DNA of 60,680 bases from positions 1 to 60,680 of the forward strand of contig JAKVAO010000007.1 in the NCBI GenBank assembly GCA_022447685.1. The letters run 5' to 3'. Every line of letters starts with the position of its first letter. The stretch's first letter is position 1. Both the position numbers and the translations under genes were made by a program. Under the pieces are notes generated by a model, which was not told the origin of the DNA, searched no databases, and saw nothing but the letters and a program-made list of their open reading frames with translations. The stretch is from Candidatus Caenarcanales bacterium. GTDB taxonomy: Bacteria; Cyanobacteriota; Vampirovibrionia; LMEP-6097. This document shows, one piece after another, positions 1-8,102 of this stretch.

Positions 1-83
1 CTCTCGGTAACAATGTGTGGTGCTTAGACTAGTCACGGTCAGTTTTAATTTCGGAGTCAAACTACCAAAAATAATCGACCTCT
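1..83. repeat. 83-bp direct repeat, copy 1
   Basis: This segment matches 2152-2234 over its whole 83 bp with four mismatches. It starts at the window edge, so it may extend further left. Read on the minus strand it is open, with no stop. The differences between copies change amino acids (L/S, K/N, V/A), so strong protein-level conservation is not evident. Confidence 0.9.
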
Positions 84-785
84 GTTATCCTGACTAAGTA
101 ATATATACCCTTTTTCATGCTGCCTGGTGCTAGCATATCATGTGGGTTTTAGTACTATCTGGATTATTAGGATCTAAGTTTTTATATTCTGAGATAGCGG
201 AATATAATTCATGAGTATTTTGTACTGTTTCAATTTTTTTAAGAGCCGCTTGCTTTTGAGCTATTTCTATTTGTTTATCCACAGATTTTTTCACAAAATA
301 AGCTAGTTTTGAATCTTTGATCTTTGCCTTTACGTTTGCAAGCTCAGGCGCAACACTCCCTACTAAGGAAAGAGGTATATCTGAGCATTTAGCACCATTA
401 AGAGCAATCATTGGACTTAAATCCTCTGCTGGTGGGAGTATAAGCTGACCGTGGATGCTGCGTTCAGCACCTTTAATACCAGCACCATTTTTCCTAGAGA
501 GAGAGAAAAAGCTATATAGTATATTCAAGAAGCTATTATCTTCTTGGCGAACTAAACCAGTGTGTAAAGTGTTTACTAATCGCCCTTGCCGTTTTATATA
601 ACCTTGAATTTCACTCTGATAAGTAGATACATGAAGTGATGATGGACCATAAAGATTCATCTGAACCTCTTTGTCCTTAGACTCATAAGAATCTCCAGTC
701 CATAAATAAACCTTAGATGAATCATAAGCATTTATAGTATCCATATTATTAAGCAAATAAGCTATGGAAGAACCATCTTTATGAC

Positions 786-823
786 TTCTAAAAGATTTTA
801 TTAGTTCTAAAAGATTTTATTAG
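786..823. repeat. 19-bp perfect tandem duplication
   Basis: Two adjacent identical 19-bp units (TTCTAAAAGATTTTATTAG on the plus strand). Because 19 is not a multiple of three, the second unit shifts the minus-strand reading frame and creates an early TAG. It looks like a recent slippage event, and could in principle be reversible. Confidence 0.95.
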
Positions 824-2151
824 TTCTTTAAGTTCAAAGTTTGCCACAAATAACTCTAAGTCTTCGATACTTTGATCAAATTCAGAGCATCCTTCCAAAA
901 ACAAATCATAGAGATGATCCTTAGCTCTTGAAATAAGTGTCAGAGCAACGTCTCTATCAGAGCGACCCAAATAACACAAATCAGCACTGCCATTATTATC
1001 GAAGCTTATAAAATCTCCCACTTTGACTTCGTGGCTCTGTAGTTTTTCAGAATTAAACTCAAGTTTCACACCATTAATCTTTAGATTAAAATTACGATTC
1101 AAAAGGTCTAAACTTAAATCACCATTAACTTTATCTATATCAACTGAGAATACAGGAATGGGTTCAGAGTCATTTACAACTTGACAGAACTCAGTCTTAA
1201 ATTCATCTTCATTCCCTTTACTAATAAGCAAATCTAGTGGCAAAGTAGCCTCTTCAGAAGCAGTATAGGAAATCAAGAATTCATCCTTTGCTTCTTTTGA
1301 GAGCAAGATGAAATCCTTCTCAAAAATTCTCTCTGCAAAAATTGTTTTATAACTCGACACTGGTATCTCAAAGAGCTTAAGCCTCTCTTCAAATAACTTG
1401 AGTTGCTTCGAATTATTCAGATTTGATGTAACAGTTCTCAAAAGATTTGAAAAACATTTATCTTCTTTACAGGTATTGAGTAATAAAGCTTGATAATAAT
1501 ATCCACTATTTTGGATAAATCTATTTACTTTATTCTGAGAGTTTTCATTGAACTTAGCTGCCATGAGTAGCTTAGAAATATACTCTCCAGGTAGGAATTT
1601 TTCTAATTCAAATATAGTATCCAAACATTGCTCAAGCCTGCTACTGTCTATTTGTTGAAAACACAAATCGCCCTTCCGCAGCTTATACACAGTATCATCT
1701 AGATTATGAAATTCACGTTTTGCAAAAAGTAAATTAAGCTCATTAAATACATCATCAAGCTTCATTTCATCCCAGTCATAATACAAAGCCCAAGCCCAAT
1801 TTTCAACTCTATGATAATCACATCTTTTCCCCTCTTCATCATATTTAGGAATCTCAGCTCCACCAGAGACAAGAGCCAATGAGGATTTTCTTTCAGTTTT
1901 ATCGATATTAATTTTTAAGAAAATCTCATGCTTAAAAAATTTTTCATTGATTTCATGCGTAAAACCTTCAATAAATCGGTGATCTTCTTTGAATTCTTTT
2001 GGTATCAATTTTGCTGCTAGAAAAAACTGTTCAGTATTTCTTCAGAAACCCACCCACTAGAATATTCAACCTCGTGTTTGTAATTACATAATACTTCTCC
2101 TAAACTAAAGTAAAAAGTGACTAGTAGCGTGTTAAAAATTTCTTCTGCGTA

Positions 2152-2234
2152 CTCTCGGTAACAATGTGTGGTGCTTAGACTAGTCGCGGTCAGTTTTAAA
2201 TTCGGAGTCGAGCTACCAAAAATAATCGACCTCT
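2152..2234. repeat. 83-bp direct repeat, copy 2
   Basis: Partner of 1-83. On the minus strand its open frame continues without a stop into the broken gene that ends at 130, so it may be the shared 5' end of tandem paralogues or a recombination site. Confidence 0.9.
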
Positions 2235-2266
2235 AACTTAATACAATTAACAGATAAATTAGATTC

Positions 2267-2352
2267 TTAGGCAGTCTCTACTTTGTAGCCATATTTCTCA
2301 AGCTCAGTTTTGTACCTCAAGAGTTTTTTCTGAGAGACTTTTGTTCTCTGTG
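2267..2352 (-). pseudogene. Fragment of a C-terminal coding sequence next to the IS
   Basis: A minus-strand frame of about 28 residues, lysine-rich and ending in KVETA, stops at 2267 and stays open up to the left end of the insertion sequence. When the IS and one TA are removed, the frame remains open for about another 20 residues on the other side, so the IS may have landed in the end of a gene. The piece is too short to identify. Confidence 0.35.
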
Positions 2353-2354
2353 TA

Positions 2355-3234
2355 AGAGCCTGTCTTGAAAGTTAGTAATATTTAAGCTATGGAACCTAAT
2401 GGGGTTAGAAGGCGTCTATAGACTTGGAGTAAGAATAAATGTCATATCCAAGTGATTTAACAGATTCAGAATGGAAGATACTAGAGCCTCTAGTGAAACA
2501 AGGAAAAATGGGGCGCCCTAGAGAACATAGTACAAGAGAGATACTTGATGCAATTTTTTATATAGTGAAGGGTGGAAACCAGTGGCGAATGATGCCAAAG
2601 GACTTCCCTCCTTGGAAAACAGTCTATGACTACTTTTACCGCTGGAAGAAGAATGGCTTCTGGGATGCAATTCATGATGAGCTAAGAAGTCAATGCAGAA
2701 AGCAAGTAGGTAAAGAAGAAACTCCAAGTGCAGCAATAATAGATAGTCAATCAGTTAAGACTGTTCAAAAAGGGGGCAGCGTGGTTATGACGCAGGTAAA
2801 AAAACAAAGGGTCGTAAGCGCCACATAGCAGTAGATACATTAGGTTTATTGCTTTGCATAGTAGTTCACTCGGCTTCTATTCAAGATAGAAGAGGTTCTA
2901 AGCTTGTGTTTCTGAAAATGCTAAAACAGTTTCCTAGATTGAGTTTAATTTGGGCTGACGGTGGCTACTCTGGAGAGAAGCTTGCCAGTTGGGTTAAAGC
3001 CATGTGTGGCTGGATGCTAGAGATAGTTAAGCGTTCAGATAATTTAAAAGGATTTCATATCTTACCTAAAAGATGGATTGTTGAAAGAACCTTTGGCTGG
3101 CTAAATTGGTCGAGAAGATTAACCAAAGACTTTGAACATACTACTAAATCTTCTGAGTTTATGGTCAAAATAGCCATGATCCGTATTATGACTAAAAGAC
3201 TCGCTTGATTTAATTAACTTTCAAGACAGGCTCT
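2355..3234 (+). mobile_element. IS5-family insertion sequence (IS427-like)
   Basis: The element is 880 bp long with perfect 20-bp terminal inverted repeats (2355-2374, reading AGAGCCTGTC inward, and 3215-3234). It is flanked by TA on both sides (2353-2354 and 3235-3236), the 2-bp target duplication usual for this group. It encodes one transposase split over two frames. Perfect ends and an intact DDE triad suggest a fairly recent arrival. Confidence 0.9.
2439..3208 (+). CDS. IS5-family DDE transposase, two frames
   Basis: Frame 1 runs 2439-2828 and frame 2 runs from about 2766 to 3208 (first ATG 2849). Frame 1 has the N-terminal region (SDLTDSEWKILEPL) and the first catalytic Asp in IIDSQSVK. 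Frame 2 has the second Asp in WADGGYSG and the Glu in WIVERTFGWL. The two meet at an A5G5 run near 2768-2777, where a -1 shift continues into the conserved GYDAGKK region. Members of this IS group often make transposase by a frameshift; a one-base deletion is the alternative. An intact fusion would be about 256 residues, a normal length. The start at 2439 fits the family N-terminus. Confidence 0.9.
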
Positions 3235-3289
3235 TATAGAGAAAGGAGCATGGACTAATGGCTCTAATAGATCTAAAGCATATTCAACA

Positions 3290-3583
3290 TTGCTTCCTGG
3301 TTATAAGCTTAAAAGTCAGGAACAGGTCAACAATATTATCGGAAAATATGATTTAATTCAGGAATACTCATCTCAGATTGAAGATACGAAGAAAAAGCCT
3401 GATGTATATAAGAAAAAATGGAGCAAAAATCTCATCGAAGCTTTACAGGAAAAAATAGATATTGAGCGCAGTAAAAACAGTGATTCAGAATCTGAAACAG
3501 AAGCATACTACAACCAAATTATGAATCATGTTAAAAATGATTTAACTAAGCGAGGTTTATGGATTTCTGAGGATGAAAGCTAG
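3290..3583 (+). CDS. Remnant of an unknown gene downstream of the IS
   Basis: A 97-residue frame begins at a TTG, but the same frame is open upstream to the IS end (residues reading EKGAWTNG just before), so the ORF start is artificial and the 5' part was probably cut off by the insertion. The visible part is hydrophilic, lysine- and glutamate-rich and helical, with no known motif. It ends nine bases before the convergent trigger factor gene. Probably a fragment. Confidence 0.4.
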   Translation: MLPGYKLKSQEQVNNIIGKYDLIQEYSSQIEDTKKKPDVYKKKWSKNLIEALQEKIDIERSKNSDSESETEAYYNQIMNHVKNDLTKRGLWISEDES

Positions 3584-3591
3584 ATTAAGAC

Positions 3592-5010
3592 CTAAGCCTT
3601 AGCTTCAGCTTTATCTTCTTTAGCCTCATCAGCTTCTGATTCCTCAGTTTTAGCTGCTTCAGCTTCTTGCTTCGCTTTAATTTCTTCTTCAGTTAATTCG
3701 TTGTAAGAAATCTTGTTCTTGCTATGAAGGAATTCTTTAGCTTTATCGCTTTGAAGATTTAATTTGATTTCATCTATCTGATTAGCTTTAGCTTCTTCAT
3801 TATCAGCTTTAATCTTAGTTTGCTTACAATACTCTTCCCAAGCTTTATTAAGTTCATTTTCGCTTACTTCAAAGTCCTCAGTCTTAACAATGGTGTTAAG
3901 AATCATTGTGTTTGCAAGTCTTTCTTTAACCGCATCCTTCTCTTTATCGATTGCGATATTTTGCATGATTGCTTGCATTTGCTCAGCTGGAATACCATAC
4001 ATTCTGCTCATCTGCATTAGATCATTTCTAAGAGTCATTTCGATTGCTTTCTCTGGAACCTCTACTTCAGTAGCAGTTCTTAAAGCTTTGAATAAAGCGA
4101 AGTCAGTAGCTGCTTCTCTTTCTTTTTTGTTAGCTTCTTCCAAATTCTCTTTTAGCTTAGCTTTAAGATCATCTAAAGTATCAGCTTTAGGGTTTTGGTT
4201 TTTCTTAGCTAGTTCATCATCTAATTCTGGAACTACAGCTTTAGAGATTTTATTAATTTTGATAGCGAATTTAGCTGCTTTATCTTGAAGTTCTGGAACA
4301 CCGTAGCTTGCAGGGAATCTTACGTCTAATTCTGCCTCAGTACCAATTTTCATGCCAACAGTTTGCTCAAGGAAACCGTCGATGAATCTTCCAGGCTCAA
4401 CTACTACAGTATGGCCTTCGGCTTTCATACCTTCTTTGGCTACCCAATTAGGCTCTTCATCTGTTCCATCGTTGAATTTACCATCGAAATCTAAATCTAT
4501 CTGATCACCCATAGCGATTACTGCATCTTCAGCAGCATCTTCGAAGCTTGAATGTGATTTCTGGATTCTTTCGAGTGATTCTTCTAATTGTTTATCTAAG
4601 TCAAACTTAACGACATCAACTTCTACTTCAAGATCTTTATACTGACCAAGTTGAACCTCTGGGTATAACTCAATTCTCGCCTCTAAAACTACTGGAGCTT
4701 CTGAGCTTTCAAGTTCTACTTTATCTAAACTTAAAATAGTTACTATATCTAACTGCTCTTTCTTAACAGCGTCATTCAAAAGAGATAATAAGAATTCTTG
4801 GTGTAAAGCTCTAGACTTTAAATAGTCTTCACCTACATAGTCTATGACCATACTCTTAGGCGCTTTACCTTTTCTAAAACCAGGGATATTCACTTGTCTT
4901 CTAGCAGCTTTGATCGATTCTTCATATGAATCTTTAGCAATTCCTGCTTCTGTCTCAAGCGAAAGCGTGATTATATTATTCTGGTCTCTATCTCCTATTT
5001 CAATTTTCAT
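3592..5010 (-). CDS. tig: Trigger factor (ribosome-associated chaperone)
   Basis: Binds the ribosome exit tunnel and shields nascent chains; also a prolyl isomerase. The N-terminal domain has the ribosome-docking signature GFRKGKAP near residue 50. The central FKBP-type domain starts around MGDQIDLDFDG, and the long C-terminal helical domain ends in an acidic, alanine/lysine-rich tail (EADEAKEDKAEAKA), slightly longer than in E. coli. I place the start at the ATG at 5010 (MKIEIGD), which fits the family. An in-frame ATG at 5022 exists, but an extended -10 (TGATATTAT, 5032-5024) would start transcription near 5017, downstream of it. That gives a leader of about 7 nt with no Shine-Dalgarno. Confidence 0.93.
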   Translation of the reverse strand: MKIEIGDRDQNNIITLSLETEAGIAKDSYEESIKAARRQVNIPGFRKGKAPKSMVIDYVGEDYLKSRALHQEFLLSLLNDAVKKEQLDIVTILSLDKVELESSEAPVVLEARIELYPEVQLGQYKDLEVEVDVVKFDLDKQLEESLERIQKSHSSFEDAAEDAVIAMGDQIDLDFDGKFNDGTDEEPNWVAKEGMKAEGHTVVVEPGRFIDGFLEQTVGMKIGTEAELDVRFPASYGVPELQDKAAKFAIKINKISKAVVPELDDELAKKNQNPKADTLDDLKAKLKENLEEANKKEREAATDFALFKALRTATEVEVPEKAIEMTLRNDLMQMSRMYGIPAEQMQAIMQNIAIDKEKDAVKERLANTMILNTIVKTEDFEVSENELNKAWEEYCKQTKIKADNEEAKANQIDEIKLNLQSDKAKEFLHSKNKISYNELTEEEIKAKQEAEAAKTEESEADEAKEDKAEAKA

Positions 5011-5082
5011 AACGTAATCCATAATAATATCAAAAAAAAACTTAAATTCTACAAAAACTTAAGCTTTTATACCAAAAAGAAA

Positions 5083-5112
5083 TTGACAGTTCGAGATTTT
5101 TTTTGATAGAAT
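5083..5112 (+). promoter_or_regulatory. Sigma-70 promoter of rpmF
   Basis: Perfect -35 TTGACA at 5083-5088, an 18-bp spacer, and -10 TAGAAT at 5107-5112. Unlike many genes here, rpmF has a leader of about 25 nt with a Shine-Dalgarno (GGAG) before the ATG. Confidence 0.8.
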
Positions 5113-5146
5113 ATTGAACTCGGTTTAAAAAACTGGAGTAAATTCA

Positions 5147-5338
5147 ATGGCTGTACCTAAGAAGAATCATTCGCACCAAAGACAACAAAAAAGAAGAGCT
5201 AACTGGAAAGGTGAGCTGAAAAATGTCATTGATTGTAAAAACTGTGGTGCTAAACATTTAGCACATAATATTTGTCCATCTTGTGGTTATTACAATGGAC
5301 GTAAGTATGTTGAAGTTGCCCAACAGAAAGTAGCTTAG
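5147..5338 (+). CDS. rpmF: 50S ribosomal protein bL32
   Basis: Small basic protein of 63 residues, the usual bL32 length. It begins MAVPKKNHSHQR, typical of the family, and carries a zinc-ribbon style CxxC...CxxC pair (CKNCGAKH and CPSCGYY), so this is the zinc-binding form. A Shine-Dalgarno GGAG lies about 8 bp before the ATG, with a clear TTGACA/TAGAAT promoter upstream. It is followed 43 bp later by a permease gene. Confidence 0.97.
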   Translation: MAVPKKNHSHQRQQKRRANWKGELKNVIDCKNCGAKHLAHNICPSCGYYNGRKYVEVAQQKVA

Positions 5339-5349
5339 TAATACTCCAT

Positions 5350-5369
5350 AACTTAAATTTCTGCGTTAC
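5350..5369. repeat. Dispersed motif, copy 1
   Basis: The rpmF-permease gap holds AACTTAAATTTCTGCGTTAC, which recurs with two changes at 40988-41007. Function unknown; possibly the remnant of a dispersed palindromic repeat. Confidence 0.4.
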
Positions 5370-5381
5370 ACTTGTATTCAC

Positions 5382-6356
5382 ATGCAGCAAAGCAGCAAGA
5401 TTTTTTTAATTGCTAAGACTTTATTTTTAAAGCTGTTAAATCTTTTTGTTTCTGTTTACTTAGTTGCTAGTGCTTCTTTTTTCTTATTGAGATTTCTTCC
5501 AGGTAGTCCTTTCTCTTCAGAAAGACACTTATCTCCTGAAATTCTTGCAAATCTCGAGGCTAAATACAATCTTAATAAACCACTTCTAGAACAATATTTT
5601 GATTATATAGCTGCTTTATTTATAAATTTTGATTTTGGTCCGAGTCTGAAGTACCCTAATCGTGATGTCTTGGATATTTTGCTCGACGCTTTCCCTGTTT
5701 CATTTTCTTTGGGTTTAATAGCTTTCTTTATTGCTTTGATAGCTGGGGTTTTGGGTGGGATTTTTCTTTCATGTTACGAGAAAAAGTTTTTCACTAAGAA
5801 TAAAGCGATTAATTCAATAATTTTTGCTATTTTATCTTTCTTCTCTAATTCTGCAATTGCTCTGCCAAGCTTTATTTCAGCTGGTGTATTAATTGCATTC
5901 TTTGGCTTATATCTAAATATTCTTCCAGTGGCTCTTTGGGAAGGTCCTGCTTATGTGATACTGCCATCGCTTACGCTTGCTGTTAGTCCTAGTGCTTATA
6001 TTATGAGAATTACTAGAGCTTCATTCAATAATATTTTGGAGGAAAATTACATCAGGATTGCTAGAGCTAAGGGGCTGAGTAATTGGGTGATTTTGCTCAA
6101 GCATGCGTTTAAGAATTCCCTCCTGCCATTGCTTGCATATATAGGTCCAATGTTTGCGATATTGATTACAGGTGCTTTCGTCGTTGAGTTTATTTTCGCT
6201 TTGCCGGGAATGGGTAAGTATTTCGTGACAGCTTTTATTAATAGAGATTATTTCTTGGTGACAGGTGTTGTTATCGTTTTCTCCACTATACTTAGTTTTT
6301 CTAATATGGTGGTGGAGCTAGTGAATCCACTGGTTAATCCTAAGCTGAGGACTTGA
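5382..6356 (+). CDS. ABC transporter permease, DppB/OppB type
   Basis: Inner-membrane permease of 324 residues, the usual length for the B subunit of peptide/nickel importers. It shows about six hydrophobic segments, an N-terminal RFLPGSPF signature and the ATPase-docking EAA loop in the region ARAKGLSNWVILLKHAFKN. The C-terminal half has the family-typical GAFVVEFIFALPGMGKYF region. No binding protein, second permease or ATPase lies nearby, so the rest of the transporter must be elsewhere. The substrate cannot be told; dipeptide or oligopeptide is the default for the family. It follows rpmF by 43 bp and may be co-transcribed with it. Confidence 0.88.
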   Translation: MQQSSKIFLIAKTLFLKLLNLFVSVYLVASASFFLLRFLPGSPFSSERHLSPEILANLEAKYNLNKPLLEQYFDYIAALFINFDFGPSLKYPNRDVLDILLDAFPVSFSLGLIAFFIALIAGVLGGIFLSCYEKKFFTKNKAINSIIFAILSFFSNSAIALPSFISAGVLIAFFGLYLNILPVALWEGPAYVILPSLTLAVSPSAYIMRITRASFNNILEENYIRIARAKGLSNWVILLKHAFKNSLLPLLAYIGPMFAILITGAFVVEFIFALPGMGKYFVTAFINRDYFLVTGVVIVFSTILSFSNMVVELVNPLVNPKLRT

Positions 6357-6362
6357 TTGTAT

Positions 6363-7501
6363 TTATTTTTGAAGAGGGTAGGTTTGCAAAAATGCTCCAT
6401 TTAGGGAATATGATTGCGGTCCTCTTTGTCCGTCTATATCAATTAAGACTACAGGGTCTTTACCATTATTTACCGCCCCACTAAATTGCATAGATTGTCG
6501 AGTTTTTCTTTCATTTGTGATTGTTATCTCTTCAAAATCACCTTCAACTGATTCTGAGTAGTAGAATTTTCTTGATTGCTATTATCATCTACTACTCTTA
6601 TTAAAGATTCGCCTTTGTCACTAATGTACACATAATTTGCTTGACTACCCTCTGTTAGATTGTTATTAAAATTTACTGAGTTTTTAATGATTTGATTAAC
6701 AGAGTCAGATGTTATCATTGTTCCTTGATTTATTAACCCAGCTCTGGTCTTGTGAGCATTATCAAAATGCCATTTAGTGCTAGCTTCTTTGAAGATGCGG
6801 AGAGGGCTTGCGCTTACCCCAGTAATATCATCGACTTCAAAAGATTCTTCTTTTGAAATCCTACCGTCTTGGTCTGTATCAGCTTTTTGGAAAGAGCCTA
6901 TGATTGTATCTTCATTATCCTGGTATTTTGGGGTTGCTTTTAGGTATGCTCTCAGAGCTTCAATTTTGATACCTTTAGTGTTTACTCCGTCCTCGGTAAA
7001 CTCTATGTCACTAGTTATAACTTCATTTCTTAGGTTTTCAGTATATTCTGTTGTATTTAATTCATTCTCTTTATTATTGTCGCCTTTAGTCTCTGATGAA
7101 GATTTATTCTTAGTTGGTGTTTGATTTATTTGAAGCCATTCATTGATATTCTCAGTAAAGGTCTCTTTTACTTTTGGAGAGATTCTTGGAAGAAAGCCGT
7201 CTTCATATAAAGTCTCTCATTCTTCAGTGCTTAGAGTTTGTGTATTTTCATCGGTATTTAATGTGTTTAATATTTCTATCTGCTCGTCTTTTTTATCTGC
7301 GCTTAAATTTGAATTACTTTTGATAAATTCCTTAAATGAGTTAAGGATCCACTGAAAAACGTCTAAAGTAACATTTTTCAACCCTTACCGAGGAATAAAT
7401 CCTAGCTCAGGGAGCGGATCCTTAATATTCTTTATCAGGCAGTCGCCACTCAAAACTTCGTTTTGCAGTGCCTCCTTAATAGATATACCAGGATCAAACA
7501 T
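6363..7501 (-). pseudogene. EF-hand protein pseudogene, pilin-like C-terminus
   Basis: One minus-strand frame runs from an ATG at 7501 to about 6590 with two in-frame stops (a TAA after GFIPR near 7388 and a TGA after STEE near 7219). A frameshift near 6570 then moves it into the frame that ends at 6363. The repaired protein would be about 375 residues. It contains a perfect EF-hand loop, DTDQDGRISKEE, and a C-terminal stretch reading VVLIDIDGQRGPQ that resembles the end of type IV prepilin-like proteins (a resemblance only). The promoter looks intact: TATAAA at 7513-7508 with exactly 6 bp before the ATG. TGA ends normal genes in this window, so the stop is a lesion and not recoding. The N-terminus lacks a signal or prepilin leader. 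Confidence 0.7.
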
Positions 7502-7580
7502 ATATATTTTATACACATAAATAGAGGGAAATAACTAAATTTGATTATGCCCAGTAGTGATAGAGCTTCAAAACTAAAAA

Positions 7581-8102
7581 TCACCTTTGATGATTTTCAT
7601 AAGCCCCATAAACTAAACTACAAAACTCTTGCCATTGAGTAATTGGCGGATAATCATCCCAAATATCGTCATATTCGATCATATCTTCTGAAAAACTTTT
7701 CAGGAATTGGAAAACAGGGTTTTTATTTTCATTATCATCATTTGGAAATGAGTAGTTTTCATTATTGGCTCCAGCTGCATAAATTGGATGTCCTGGATCG
7801 GTATTATGTAAAAATCCCCCTAGGCAGTATGGATCACGTTTAATAGTATCCACTAGCATTCGATAAATCATGAGCCTAAATGAATAAGATTGTTTCACCT
7901 CAAGTTCTAGTCCTAAGCTGTGACAAACTTCCAATACTGTTGCTAACTGGATATTCTCATCAGCCTGTTCTAGGCGTGAAATGGTCTGAGTACTGATACC
8001 TGTTATCGCTGATAAATTTTTCTGTGTTATTTTCTCAGCTTGCCTTTTGGCTTTAATTTGCTTAACTATTTTTGCCCAATATTTTTGAATAAGCCCTGCC
8101 AT
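7581..8102 (-). CDS. hipB: HipB-like antitoxin/repressor with extra C-terminal domain
   Basis: Xre-type helix-turn-helix at about residues 20-65 (TQKNLSAITGISTQTISRLE), matching the HipB family, followed by LELEV as in the usual short HipB C-terminus. The protein then continues for about 100 residues with no recognised fold (WDDYPPITQWQEFC near the end), so it is about twice the length of E. coli HipB. Its start lies inside the end of hipA (37-bp overlap), which implies translational coupling. It probably binds the operators upstream of hipA and neutralises HipA. Confidence 0.85.
   Translation of the reverse strand: MAGLIQKYWAKIVKQIKAKRQAEKITQKNLSAITGISTQTISRLEQADENIQLATVLEVCHSLGLELEVKQSYSFRLMIYRMLVDTIKRDPYCLGGFLHNTDPGHPIYAAGANNENYSFPNDDNENKNPVFQFLKSFSEDMIEYDDIWDDYPPITQWQEFCSLVYGAYENHQR

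Larger units (their letters stand above)
130..2234 (-). pseudogene. Broken gene of unknown function (two frameshifts)
   Basis: Three minus-strand open segments join into one protein of roughly 700 residues if two lesions are repaired. Segment A (2234-2017) ends at a TAG just after a T6 run (2021-2026); one extra T would carry the frame on into segment B (down to 788, whose first possible start is a TTG at 2008). Segment B ends because a 19-bp unit is tandemly duplicated at 786-804 and 805-823. Removing one unit joins it in frame to segment C (down to 130) through residues reading KSFRSHKDGSS. I recognise no domain. It is soluble in appearance, rich in Lys, Glu and Leu, with no signal peptide in the visible part. 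Segment A begins inside the 83-bp repeat and no ATG is visible there, so the true 5' end is unknown. Two separate short genes remain possible but are less likely given the exact in-frame repair. Confidence 0.7.

Noticed and set aside
1..2234. The 83-bp repeats as att sites of an integrated element
   Set aside because: No integrase and no tRNA target; the repeat reads on into the flanking gene.
3820..4288. Two plus-strand frames within the trigger factor gene
   Set aside because: Shadows of a well-recognised gene on the other strand, with no protein features of their own.
7200..7240. TGA recoding as an amino acid
   Set aside because: TGA ends intact genes here, for example the permease at 6356, and the same pseudogene also has a TAA and a frameshift.
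6777..7355. Plus-strand frames of 115 and 70 residues
   Set aside because: They are antisense to the EF-hand pseudogene, whose minus-strand translation is clearly more protein-like (perfect EF loop).
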